Source of the DNA: Klebsiella pneumoniae
GTDB taxonomy: Bacteria; Myxococcota_A; UBA796; GCA-2862545
DNA length: 48,902 nucleotides
NCBI GenBank assembly: GCA_945861065.1
Contig: CAMASI010000024.1
Coordinates: 1-48,902 of the forward strand
Reading direction: 5' to 3'
Part shown: positions 16,920-25,013 of the stretch, in pieces
Layout: every line of letters begins with the position of its first letter
Position numbering within the stretch: position 1 is the first letter of the stretch
Translations under genes and position numbers: made by a program
Notes under the pieces: model-generated
Told to the model about the DNA's origin: nothing
Seen by the model: the letters and a program-made list of their open reading frames with translations, nothing else
The model's database searches: none

Positions 16920-17240
16920 TCACTGGACGGTGGTTCCTTCTTCCCAATAAATCCCCACATCATCACAAGTCAACTGCGTTCGAATGGTCGCGAGAGAACC
17001 ATAATCGCGACACGACGCGCGCGACTCCTTGGAAGCCGACCCCGCCTGCTCATCCAGGCAAGCGCTGAACTCGGCCTCAGCGACCACGTAGCCGCACTCC
17101 TCTGCGTACTTGGCCATATGAACGCAGACGGACTGGCAAGCGTTGTGGCAAGCGGCGGCAAAAGGCAGGCTCAACAAAAGGACGGCGCGCATGGCCCGTT
17201 TGTGCCTCGTTGCGCCCCGAGGTGCAAGCCCAGTTTTCAT
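16920..17240 (-). CDS. Small Cys-rich lipoprotein
   Basis: Up to 106 residues. ATG 17240 overlaps the dapB stop as ATGA; the inner ATG 17192 gives 90 residues with a standard lipoprotein signal (MRAVLLLSLPFAAAC). The choice is open: coupling favours 17240, leader shape favours 17192. The mature part starts CHNACQSVCVHMAKYAEECG and has four further scattered Cys or acidic positions (ACLDEQ, SCRDYG, LTCDD). The CxxxCxxxC spacing recalls small disulfide-linked or metal-binding helical hairpins. Function not recognised. Confidence 0.7.
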   Translation of the reverse strand: MKTGLAPRGATRHKRAMRAVLLLSLPFAAACHNACQSVCVHMAKYAEECGYVVAEAEFSACLDEQAGSASKESRASCRDYGSLATIRTQLTCDDVGIYWEEGTTVQ

Positions 17241-17884
17241 GCTGCGAACACGTCACCAAAATGGTAGCGCCCGGCGCGACGGTGGGCGATCCACCTGGCC
17301 GCCCGAAGCGCCCCGTCCGCAAAGACCGTCCTGGACGTCGCGACGTGCCCCAGCCGGATTCGTTCTCCTGGGCCGCCGAGCCAAACATCATGCTCACCGA
17401 CGACGTCGCTCAGCCTCATCGCGTGGATTCCGACCGATCCGGAAGGCCGCACCGCTTCGCTCAGCAACAGCGCCGTCCCAGATGGCGCGTCGCGCTTGCC
17501 CGTGTGGTGGGTTTCACAGATTTGTACGTCCCAATCGGGAAGCATCGCGCCCGCTTGTCGAGCCAGAACGGACAAGACCGCGATCCCCGCACTGAAGTTC
17601 GGCGCGTGAAGCACGGCGCTCTCCGCTGACGCTTCGTGCAGACGTGCCTCCAATGCGGTCCCCAAACCCGTTGTGCCGGAGACCAAAGCGGCGCCGTCGA
17701 GGCAGGGCAACAAGTCCGCGAGCGCTTCGGGCGTACTGAAGTCGACAACCACGTCCGCGTCTCCAAGCGTCCGGTCGGACCGAGACGGCGTCGCGACGAG
17801 GCGCAAATCGGACAGGCTCGCAAGCCGCTCCACCACCAACTGGCCCATCCGACCGGTTGCCCCATGCACGGCGACCTTGATCAC
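17237..17884 (-). CDS. dapB: 4-hydroxy-tetrahydrodipicolinate reductase DapB (short form)
   Basis: 215 residues from GTG 17884, which overlaps the dapA stop as GTGA. NAD(P)-binding VAVHGATGRMGQ, GTTGL, APNFSAGIAVL and the substrate/catalytic block ETHHTGKRDAPSGTALLL are all present, as is the ending RAGRYHFGDVF. It reduces the DapA product on the way to meso-diaminopimelate and lysine, so it feeds peptidoglycan synthesis. E. coli DapB is about 270 residues; here the segment between the dinucleotide fold and the DFSTPE block is compressed. The huge open frame continuing to 19198 is antisense or out of frame with dapA and not coding. Confidence 0.95.
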   Translation of the reverse strand: MIKVAVHGATGRMGQLVVERLASLSDLRLVATPSRSDRTLGDADVVVDFSTPEALADLLPCLDGAALVSGTTGLGTALEARLHEASAESAVLHAPNFSAGIAVLSVLARQAGAMLPDWDVQICETHHTGKRDAPSGTALLLSEAVRPSGSVGIHAMRLSDVVGEHDVWLGGPGERIRLGHVATSRTVFADGALRAARWIAHRRAGRYHFGDVFAA

Positions 17885-18732
17885 GCGAGCGCCGCTTCCA
17901 CAAGCGCACGCGGATCGGCCCCGCTCCAAGGCGCCAGCGGCAAACGAACATGGGGTCGGCACAGACCGCGGCTCGCAAGCGCGGCCTTGCACGGGACTGG
18001 GTTTGCGTCGGAAAAAAGAAAGCTGATCAGCGGCCACAGGCGAAGAAACCGGTCCTGGGCGCCACGGCGATCCCCTGCGACGAACGCGTTGTAGACCGCC
18101 GCGGTGGCGGCAGGCACCACGTTGGACACCACGCTGATGCACCCGGCGCCGCCTTGGCCGAGCAACCCGAGGAAGGTAAAGTCGTCCCCGCTGAGCACGG
18201 GCGTACGGGTCGCCAAGAGCACATCGGTACTGTAGCGAACATCCCCCGTCGCCTCCTTGACCGCGACGACCCCCGGACAACTCGCCAACTCTGCCAGAAG
18301 GCTGGCTTCCACCCGTTGCCCAGTTCGCCCCGGCACATGGTACACGACCAACGGCAGGCCTACAGACGCCACCGCCGCGACGTGCTGCCGGTGTCCAGCG
18401 GCATTGGGCTTGTTGTAATAAGGGAGCACAAGCAGCCCCGTCTGCGCGCCTAGGGCACGCGCACGTTCTGCCTTGGCCACACTGGCTCGCGTACTGTTCG
18501 TGCCCACGCCAGCGCACACCGGAACCCGTCCATTTGCCACCGCGAGCGCCGTCCGGACCAGCAGGGCCCACTCGTCGCCGTCCAGCGTGGGGGCCTCCCC
18601 CGTGGTGCCCGCCACCACCAGTCCGTGAATTCCACCCTCGATCTGGTCCGCGCAAATGCGCTCGAAGGCCCCGACGTCGATGGTGTCGTCGTCGGTGAAC
18701 GGGGTCACCAATGCGGTATGGATTCCAAACAT
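17881..18732 (-). CDS. dapA: 4-hydroxy-tetrahydrodipicolinate synthase DapA
   Basis: 283 residues from ATG 18732, which gives the family start MFGIHTALVTPF; the open frame up to 18930 is Arg/Pro-rich shadow. Motifs: GTTGEAPTL, LVLPYYNKP (Tyr of the proton relay), VYHVPGRTG and VVAVKEATGD with the Schiff-base Lys. It condenses pyruvate with aspartate semialdehyde. It is first gene of dapA-dapB-lipoprotein; the 77-bp gap to the divergent porin gene must hold both promoters. Confidence 0.97.
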   Translation of the reverse strand: MFGIHTALVTPFTDDDTIDVGAFERICADQIEGGIHGLVVAGTTGEAPTLDGDEWALLVRTALAVANGRVPVCAGVGTNSTRASVAKAERARALGAQTGLLVLPYYNKPNAAGHRQHVAAVASVGLPLVVYHVPGRTGQRVEASLLAELASCPGVVAVKEATGDVRYSTDVLLATRTPVLSGDDFTFLGLLGQGGAGCISVVSNVVPAATAAVYNAFVAGDRRGAQDRFLRLWPLISFLFSDANPVPCKAALASRGLCRPHVRLPLAPWSGADPRALVEAALA

Positions 18733-18809
18733 GACAGCCGCTATCGCGGACAGGGGCGCACGCCTGGGCGGGTCCGCGATACACGCGGCCACCGTTTGGC
18801 GAGGCCCCT

Positions 18810-20165
18810 TTGCCGCTGTTGATGTTCCTGCCGCTCGCCGCCCCGGAGGCTTTCGCCGCCGAGGTGGAGGTCGAGGGGTCGTACCGCGCGCGCGGCCAGA
18901 TCTTCGATTCCCTGTCGCTAGACCACGCACTGCCCGACAGTGAAGGTTTGTCCTTCGGTTTCGACCATAGGGTGTGGTTGCGCCCCACGTTGCACGTGTC
19001 CGACGCCGCGCGCATCATCGTGGACATCAAGGCGCTGGACGGTGTGGCCTGGGGCACCCAAGAAAGCGCCGTGACGAACACTGTCCCTGGCGCAGCCCCG
19101 ACGCTGGATTCGGAATTGACGGCCCCCGTAGGCGACACCGACCCCAAAGAAGCGCTCCAAGACATCACCCTGTGGCGGGCATGGACCTCCTTCGACACGC
19201 GCGCCGGTCGTTTTGACGTCGGCCGTCAAGCGGCGCATTGGGGCGAAGGCCTGTGGTGGAACGACGGACTTTCGGTCGCGCCTGCCTTGGCGCGGTACGG
19301 CGATTCCGTCGATCGTCTCGGCTGGGAAACCCTGGTTCAAGACGAGTTTTTCGTGGGCCTGTCGGCCGACATCGTTTCGGAAGGCTACCTCGGCGCGGAA
19401 GACGACACGACCTCGTTCAACGGGCACGTCGCCTACCGCAGCGAGACTGTCCACGCGGGCCTCCTCGCGCAAGTTCGACATACGGCAGACCCTGACTTCA
19501 CGGTCTTCACGATCGACGGCGCCTCGTCGGCCACGATGGGTCGATTGTCTGCAGCCACTGAAGTGGTCGGGCAATTCGGAGGCGGCGCGCTCGCCGACAT
19601 CGGAGAGGGCGTGTCCCTGACCGCCATTGGTGCGGTCGTAGACGCGTCGCTTGACCTCGCGCCGTACAAGCTGCGCCTCCGCGCGGGCTTGGCCACCGGC
19701 GATGGCCAGGACCGCGACCTCAAACTCAAGACCTTTTCGTTTGATCGGGACTACAGCGTCGGCCTCGTGATGTTCGAGCAGACCTTGCCGACACTCGCCG
19801 CCGCAGCGCCCAACGACGTGAACGACGGCCGAAACACCGACATCGCCTTGAGCGGCAATGCCGTGTCCAACGCGCTGTACCTTCTCCCGTCGGTGGAACG
19901 GCGCATCGTCGAGGGCCTCAACGCCGAGTTTTCGGTGTTGGCGGCCCGCACCGCCAAGGTGCCGGATAGTTTCGGCGGCCGCACCAGCTACGGCCTGGAG
20001 CTGGACGGCGGCGTGAACTGGGAACCGGTTCCCCGCGTCGTGATGGGCCTGACTGGCGCGGTATTCTTGCCCGGCACCTACTACCGTGAGTTTGACGACG
20101 ACGTGTACGGCGAGCTCAACGACCCGGTATACGGCGGGATGCTCGAAGTCCGCACCGGCTTCTAG
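18810..20165 (+). CDS. Porin-like outer-membrane beta-barrel protein
   Basis: 451 residues from TTG 18810 (GAGG 5 nt upstream; ATG 18822 also possible). A short signal (PLLMFLPLAAPEAFA) is followed by VEVEGSYRARGQIFDS, then many amphipathic strands such as HRVWLRPTLHVSDAARIIVDIKALD, FDTRAGRFDVGRQAAHWGEG and PYKLRLRAGLATG. The protein ends in VRTGF, with the C-terminal Phe expected of barrels recognised by the BAM machinery. The GRQ-HWGEG motif recalls alginate- or phosphate-type porins, but no substrate can be assigned. The stop lies inside a palindrome shared with the convergent neighbour. Confidence 0.75.
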   Translation: MPLLMFLPLAAPEAFAAEVEVEGSYRARGQIFDSLSLDHALPDSEGLSFGFDHRVWLRPTLHVSDAARIIVDIKALDGVAWGTQESAVTNTVPGAAPTLDSELTAPVGDTDPKEALQDITLWRAWTSFDTRAGRFDVGRQAAHWGEGLWWNDGLSVAPALARYGDSVDRLGWETLVQDEFFVGLSADIVSEGYLGAEDDTTSFNGHVAYRSETVHAGLLAQVRHTADPDFTVFTIDGASSATMGRLSAATEVVGQFGGGALADIGEGVSLTAIGAVVDASLDLAPYKLRLRAGLATGDGQDRDLKLKTFSFDRDYSVGLVMFEQTLPTLAAAAPNDVNDGRNTDIALSGNAVSNALYLLPSVERRIVEGLNAEFSVLAARTAKVPDSFGGRTSYGLELDGGVNWEPVPRVVMGLTGAVFLPGTYYREFDDDVYGELNDPVYGGMLEVRTGF

Positions 20166-20172
20166 ATCTAGA
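20161..20172. other. 12-bp perfect palindrome supplying both convergent stop codons
   Basis: TCTAGATCTAGA. The plus-strand TAG (20163-20165) ends the porin gene and the minus-strand TAG (20168-20170) ends the membrane protein gene. The symmetry places one stop on each strand, leaving two bases between genes. Confidence 0.9.
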
Positions 20173-21496
20173 TCCAGCGGTAGAGCGCGCGAACCCTCTC
20201 CCACTCGCCGATCGACAACCACACGGCTTCGTAGGCGACCTCCGCATCCCGGAGCGCGCGGTCAGGCGCGTCGGGAGCGACTCCGAAGGCGTACGCGCTC
20301 CCATCCGCGAGTCGGGCGCAACGGGTCAGCGGCCCGAGCTCGATCAGGCCGGGCATGGCCGCAACGCCGCGTGCCGCGTGGGCCGACGCGGACTCGCCCC
20401 GCTTTCGCGCTACCCCTACGTCGTCCAACGCGATCCGGGCCAACGCCCATGCGTCGGTGACCTGCTCTGACGGCGGACGCTCCCAAGGAGGCGAGATGAG
20501 GCGTCGCACCAATAACAATCGTCGAAGGGGTAGGCCGAAGACCCCAATGCACAACACCAAAAGCGCTAGCGTCAGACCGATCAGAAGCAAGCTCGACACG
20601 GTTCGCTCGGCGGCCACCTGAACATCTTCGACGGTCCGCTCCACACGTTTGTCCACCTCCTCGATCCCCGAATTGCAGCCGCCAGACACGCTGTCAGCGC
20701 TCGGAGGCTCAGCGCCGGGCTCGGGCACCACCACCGTCGCCGCTTCCTCAGCAGAAGACTGCCACAAGTACGGCGCCAACATCCCGGTTCCCGTCGTGAC
20801 GGCGACCGCGAACAACACAGCCAGCAGCGCGGCACCTAAACCCGAAGCCCATTGTGGCGTCCCCAGTCGGGTGATCCGTTGCACCCTGGCATCCGCAGTG
20901 CCCGCCGCGACCCACGTGGTCACCCGTCGGCGCTCGCGTGCCCACATCCAGGCCAGTGATGTACCGACCGCCAGCAACAAGATGGGTGCAGACACCGAAG
21001 ACCACACGGCATGCCTGGCGTCGGATCTCCATCGCTGCAGACCCTCACCCGAATTCGCGACCTGGACGATCGCCGCCATGTACCAGACGAGGGGCCCGAG
21101 CAGCGAAACCGACGCCAGGCTGGACGTCCTCAACGAGAGAAAGCCCGGCAACATGAACAGGGGCGCCACAAAGGCCAACACGAACGCGGCAGTGCCCACC
21201 GAGTCCACGCCCAGCGCCGCCAGCGCGACAGCCACCACCCAAACAAGACCCCAAGCCAGGGCCATGGCCAACAACGCTGACCAGCTTCGGAGGCGCGCCG
21301 CGGCAAGAACCTGTCCCCAAGCCGCGAGCACCGAGCCACCGACAGCCAGAACGCCCACAATCACCGCGTCATCGACCGCTAAGCTCGTCGTGCCCGCCAC
21401 AATGAGGAAACAGGTCAGCCCAGTGACCCACGCCACCCACCAACTGCCGCCCGGTAGGACCAAGCCCCGAATGTCCGCCCACAACGGCCGCCACAC
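20168..21496 (-). CDS. Multi-pass membrane protein with DUF4129-like C-terminal domain
   Basis: 442 residues from GTG 21496. About five TM helices lie in the first 150 residues (for example VTGLTCFLIVAGTTSLAV and ALAWGLVWVVAVALAALGV), two more near 165-245, a periplasmic loop with NSGIEEVDKRVERTVEDV, then a TM helix (LLLIGLTLALLVLCIGVFGL) and a cytoplasmic tail. The tail (VTDAWALARIALDDVGVARKRGESASAHAARG) resembles DUF4129, which commonly accompanies MoxR/DUF58/transglutaminase clusters; a MoxR-DUF58 pair is about 2 kb away on the same strand. Family call is by pattern. Function unknown. Confidence 0.55.
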   Translation of the reverse strand: MWRPLWADIRGLVLPGGSWWVAWVTGLTCFLIVAGTTSLAVDDAVIVGVLAVGGSVLAAWGQVLAAARLRSWSALLAMALAWGLVWVVAVALAALGVDSVGTAAFVLAFVAPLFMLPGFLSLRTSSLASVSLLGPLVWYMAAIVQVANSGEGLQRWRSDARHAVWSSVSAPILLLAVGTSLAWMWARERRRVTTWVAAGTADARVQRITRLGTPQWASGLGAALLAVLFAVAVTTGTGMLAPYLWQSSAEEAATVVVPEPGAEPPSADSVSGGCNSGIEEVDKRVERTVEDVQVAAERTVSSLLLIGLTLALLVLCIGVFGLPLRRLLLVRRLISPPWERPPSEQVTDAWALARIALDDVGVARKRGESASAHAARGVAAMPGLIELGPLTRCARLADGSAYAFGVAPDAPDRALRDAEVAYEAVWLSIGEWERVRALYRWI

Positions 21497-21541
21497 AGCG
21501 AGGACCCCAGCCTTTGGTGTGGCTTAGTGGTATCCTGACGC

Positions 21542-21547
21542 GGGAGG
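21542..21547 (+). promoter_or_regulatory. Ribosome binding site fixing the MbnP-like start
   Basis: GGGAGG, 4 nt before ATG 21552. An in-frame TAG lies only nine codons upstream with no other start codon between, so the 10-residue leader of this protein cannot be an annotation error. Confidence 0.85.
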
Positions 21548-21551
21548 CGAC

Positions 21552-22427
21552 ATGTGGTGTTTGCTCTGGGTACTCGCTTGCAAGAAGGACGACGGCAACG
21601 GAAACGGCGGCGGCACCGACCTCGCCACCACCGACGGGCCGGAAGACACCGGACCGTTCAAAGTCGATTTCGTGATGAACTTCGCTGCCACACTGTTCGG
21701 GGAGGTACCGAACTGCGACGAACCCATTGAAGCCAACCAGATCAAGAACGGCGCCATGGCGAGCCTTGTCGATCTCCGCCTGTACATCTCCAACGTCAAA
21801 GTTCTCGCCGTCGACGGCTCCCCCCTGCCCGTGTTCCTGGCCCCCGACGAATGGCAGTCCACCACCGTCGCCCTGCTGGATTTTGAGACGGGTTCGGGAA
21901 CCTGTGTCGGTGGCACGCCGTCGACCAACATGTCCGTACGCGGAAAAGTGTCGCCCGGGACCTACAACGGTGTTCGGTTCGACGTCTCCGTCCCGTTCGA
22001 GGAAAATCACGCCGCGGATTCAGTCCCCCTCGACGCGCCGCTCATGTTCAGGAGCGCGCAGTTTGGCCACCGTTTCTTCAAGTTCGACATGCTTGTGGAC
22101 GAAACGCCCTGGTCGGCACACGTCCATTCGATGGAATGCACCTCGTCAGGCACGGATCAGCCCGCGTCGGCGTGCAACCGACCCAACCGCGCGACCATCG
22201 AGTTGTTCAATATGGATCCCGCCACCGACACCGTTACCATCCAGTTGGGCTCCGTCATAGGCGCGCTGGACCCCACGCAGGACACGGAGGGTTCCCCCGC
22301 AGGTTGCCAATCAGATGACTTGGATGACGCGGAGTGTCCGACGGTTTTTTCCAGCCTCGGGCTGAGCTGGAGCTCGGGCTACTGCGACAATGACTGCGAG
22401 GGGCAGCTGGTGTTCACAGGCCTCTGA
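21552..22427 (+). CDS. MbnP-like lipoprotein (metallo-mystery pair, four-Cys motif family)
   Basis: 291 residues with a short lipobox leader (MWCLLWVLAC). The mature protein follows the MbnP pattern: VDFVMNFAATLFGEVPNC, LVDLRLYISNVKVLAVDG, VALLDFETGSGTC, YNGVRFDVSVPFEENHAADS, a His/Cys strand AHVHSMEC, CNRPNRATIEL, and the tail GCQSDDLDDAECPTVFSSLGL found in family members. MbnP binds copper in a site built on a tryptophan oxidised by the dihaem partner MbnH. Here the usual Trp-rich segment before the GYKF-type strand reads LMFRSAQFGHRFFKF with no Trp, and no MbnH/MauG gene lies nearby. So it is probably a diverged or orphan member, perhaps with another metal site. Confidence 0.8.
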   Translation: MWCLLWVLACKKDDGNGNGGGTDLATTDGPEDTGPFKVDFVMNFAATLFGEVPNCDEPIEANQIKNGAMASLVDLRLYISNVKVLAVDGSPLPVFLAPDEWQSTTVALLDFETGSGTCVGGTPSTNMSVRGKVSPGTYNGVRFDVSVPFEENHAADSVPLDAPLMFRSAQFGHRFFKFDMLVDETPWSAHVHSMECTSSGTDQPASACNRPNRATIELFNMDPATDTVTIQLGSVIGALDPTQDTEGSPAGCQSDDLDDAECPTVFSSLGLSWSSGYCDNDCEGQLVFTGL

Positions 22428-22443
22428 GTCGAGGCGTAGGTGT

Positions 22444-23295
22444 CTACCAGCCCTTCGACGGCACCAACTCTACAACCGCGCCCGCCTCGACCAAACGGGC
22501 CGCGGCGCGCATGCGGAAACGCACACGATTTGCCCCGATATTGTTGCTCCCTGGCTCGGAATTGACCCCCACAAGATTTGAGGTCAGACACCCTGCCACG
22601 GGATCAAAGGAGGCGGTACCGCTCGCACGAATACTCCACAACTCTTCCGACACCGCCAACGTTCCTGACGCCTCCGTTGTGATTGTCACACCCTCGGCCG
22701 TCGGCTCACCCCAAGCCGAGATCGCCTTGATCGAACCCGTCAACAGGTCAGTCAACGGCATTTTCGCCGTGCTGAAGTTTTTCACGACCCACTGAGGCGG
22801 GACCGCGTCCTCCGCTGGCATCGGCACATCGAGGGCCACGACGGCGCGCTCCACCAGGCGCTCCACCTGCCCGGCAATAAAGGCGGAGCGAGGGTCATGG
22901 ACATCCAGCCCCTCCAGACGAATACCGCTCACGGCCCCCTCGCGGCTCTGTTTGAACGTCACGGTGGACCCCTCAATCTGCTTTTCCGCCTCCAGCACCA
23001 CAGCGTCGGCACGGCCTTGGTCCTCCATGAGTGCCACGGCGAAGAAACTGGCGTCCTCGACCGGACACTGAATCAACCAACCCCGATCCTTCGGCAACAC
23101 CTGGCGCACGGCGCAATTCATCAGGACCGACGTCGCGGCATAAGACACCCGGCCTTCCTTATTAGCCTCCTGCAACAACCACATGATGTAGGGGGTCTGC
23201 GTCTCCATCTCGATCAAATACCGCCTCGGCGTCTCCCCCCACGACCAATGGTGCGCGAACGCTGTACCTGAGAACAGGAGCAAGGTTGCCCACAT
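22444..23295 (-). CDS. Secreted protein of unknown function
   Basis: 283 residues from ATG 23295, which has GGAGG 6 nt upstream; the alternative TTG 23316 would give a longer leader but has no well-spaced site. The leader MWATLLLFSGTAFA is short. The mature chain has an alpha/beta character with ETQTPYIMWLLQEANKEG, a Cys pair (MNCAVRQV and IQCPVED), and a late Cys (GCLTSNLVG). No family was recognised. It lies 36 nt downstream of the DUF58 gene on the same strand, so it may be the last gene of a MoxR-DUF58 transcript. Confidence 0.6.
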   Translation of the reverse strand: MWATLLLFSGTAFAHHWSWGETPRRYLIEMETQTPYIMWLLQEANKEGRVSYAATSVLMNCAVRQVLPKDRGWLIQCPVEDASFFAVALMEDQGRADAVVLEAEKQIEGSTVTFKQSREGAVSGIRLEGLDVHDPRSAFIAGQVERLVERAVVALDVPMPAEDAVPPQWVVKNFSTAKMPLTDLLTGSIKAISAWGEPTAEGVTITTEASGTLAVSEELWSIRASGTASFDPVAGCLTSNLVGVNSEPGSNNIGANRVRFRMRAAARLVEAGAVVELVPSKGW

Positions 23296-23331
23296 GACAA
23301 GCCTCCACGTCCGCAAGCCCTAACAGATGTC

Positions 23332-25011
23332 TCAAGACGCGCCACGGAGCACGAGACCTCTGGGTCGCACCTCCAGCCGATACACAGACTCTCCGCGGGC
23401 AGCAAGCTCCACCAGGCTCAGCGCCGCCCTCCGGCTGGCAAGCGTACGAAGGTGTTGCCGAGCCACATGCAACTGGTGTTTCTGCCAAGCCAACAGCCAA
23501 CGTCGCCAGCGCGAGTCATCCTCGGAACCCGCCGCCGTGGGCCGCGCAATGAGGGACCATAGGCCGGCACGGACACCGGACCGGAACGGAATTGTCCATG
23601 GCGGTGGCACGGACGGGCCCAACACCTCAGCGGGGTCTAGCCAGACCCAGGTGATGCTCCGTCCAGGGAGGTCACCGAGCGGCGCTGCGGACCACCGGGC
23701 GGTGACGACCACGGCCTCGGTGGCTACGCCGGCGGCCGCCAACAGGTCGGCGACCCCATGGGTCGATTGCCACGTGACGCGCGCGCCGATGTCTTGGGCC
23801 TCGCCGATTCGGGTACGCTTGAGGGGCTGAACCGACACACGACCGTCGATGACCGCCGCAACGGTCACACGGTCGCCGGCATCCAGCAGGGCATTGGCGA
23901 TGCCGACAAAGGCCACCACAGCGCTATCGAGCAGGTCCGAGGCACCGTCCGTGTCGGTTGGCGCGGCGCCAGGCGAACTGTTGTCCAACACAATGAGCAC
24001 CTCGCGAACTTCGCGCTCTCGGGTCTCGGGAATGCGCACGTGCAGTCGCCCTTCGCGCAGACTGCGTTTCCAATGAATTCGCCGAACATCGTCTCCTGGC
24101 GCGTACTCGCGCAACCGAAACGGGTCGTCCGTCGGAAATCGGTGCAACCGGCTCAACACATCTGGGCGTTTGCGCTGGACTTTCGGCAATGCGATGACCC
24201 ACACCGGCACCACCCGCGGCAACACCTTGAGCGCTGCGGTCGCGACCGAAGCGACGCTGACCCGCGTCAGGCCCAACAAGTCCTGGTACGAAATCCGCGC
24301 AGGACCTGCGTTCCACACCCCACGTGGAACAACACGAAGGGACCCGTCACAGCGCACTTCCCCGTCCCGAACAGTGGTAGCCAGGGCCCACCGCGTTCGT
24401 GTCGCCAAGCGCGCAGGCAGGTCGTCCTCGAACAGGAGCGTGTAGCCCCAGGGCACGGGCACATCGCGGAACACCACCACATCGCGAACGTCGTCGCCGG
24501 TTTGGGCCACCGAGGGCTCGAAGTGGCGCTCCACCGCTGCCCGTTTCCGAAACCACCCCACCAGACCGGTGGACGCAAGCACCGTGAAACCGAGCGAAAA
24601 CCAAGCGGTCAACAGCGTGAGGACGGCGAAAACGCCAAACTCCGCGAACTTCGCTCCAACCGCCACCGCAACGAACAGCGTGCCCGTGCCCAGCAGCGTC
24701 CATCCCCGCGGTGTGAGCACCGCAACATGCCGGTACAACACATCCAACGACGCGGCCCAACTGACCACGCCCAGTTTGCGCAGGGCCAAGAAATCGGAAG
24801 CAGACTTGAGCAAAACGCCGAACGTCAGCGCCAATCCGACGGGCAACACCACCAGCCCAGCGAAGGCCATCAACATTGGGCCGGAATGCAACACGTCCGC
24901 CGCGTCAAACAACAAGGCCACCGGCAGCATGATGAGGAAAGGCAAGGCGAATACGCCCACGCCGTGCAAAAGGCAGCCTGGGACCGTGATGAAGGGCGAC
25001 CGGGCGCGCAC
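23332..25011 (-). CDS. DUF58 domain membrane protein (MoxR partner)
   Basis: 559 residues. Two TM hairpins lie in the first 170 residues (PFLIMLPVALLF, AFAGLVVLPVGLALTFGVLL, WTLLGTGTLFVAVAVG, FAVLTLLTAWFSLGFTVLAST). The DUF58 signature LREYAPGDDVRRIHWKRS with LHVRIPETREREV is at about residues 315-350, followed by a von Willebrand A-like stretch beginning VLIVLDNSS with the metal-site Asp. GTG 25011 starts 2 nt after the moxR stop, so the two are coupled. MoxR/DUF58 pairs act in envelope stress and in maturation or assembly of secreted enzymes; the client here is not known. Confidence 0.9.
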   Translation of the reverse strand: MRARSPFITVPGCLLHGVGVFALPFLIMLPVALLFDAADVLHSGPMLMAFAGLVVLPVGLALTFGVLLKSASDFLALRKLGVVSWAASLDVLYRHVAVLTPRGWTLLGTGTLFVAVAVGAKFAEFGVFAVLTLLTAWFSLGFTVLASTGLVGWFRKRAAVERHFEPSVAQTGDDVRDVVVFRDVPVPWGYTLLFEDDLPARLATRTRWALATTVRDGEVRCDGSLRVVPRGVWNAGPARISYQDLLGLTRVSVASVATAALKVLPRVVPVWVIALPKVQRKRPDVLSRLHRFPTDDPFRLREYAPGDDVRRIHWKRSLREGRLHVRIPETREREVREVLIVLDNSSPGAAPTDTDGASDLLDSAVVAFVGIANALLDAGDRVTVAAVIDGRVSVQPLKRTRIGEAQDIGARVTWQSTHGVADLLAAAGVATEAVVVTARWSAAPLGDLPGRSITWVWLDPAEVLGPSVPPPWTIPFRSGVRAGLWSLIARPTAAGSEDDSRWRRWLLAWQKHQLHVARQHLRTLASRRAALSLVELAARGESVYRLEVRPRGLVLRGAS

Positions 25012-25013
25012 GA

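Noticed and set aside
17237..19198. A 653-residue minus-strand open frame spanning dapB and beyond
   Set aside because: Only the last third is dapB; the upstream part is out of frame with dapA and antisense to the porin gene. High GC keeps shadow frames open.
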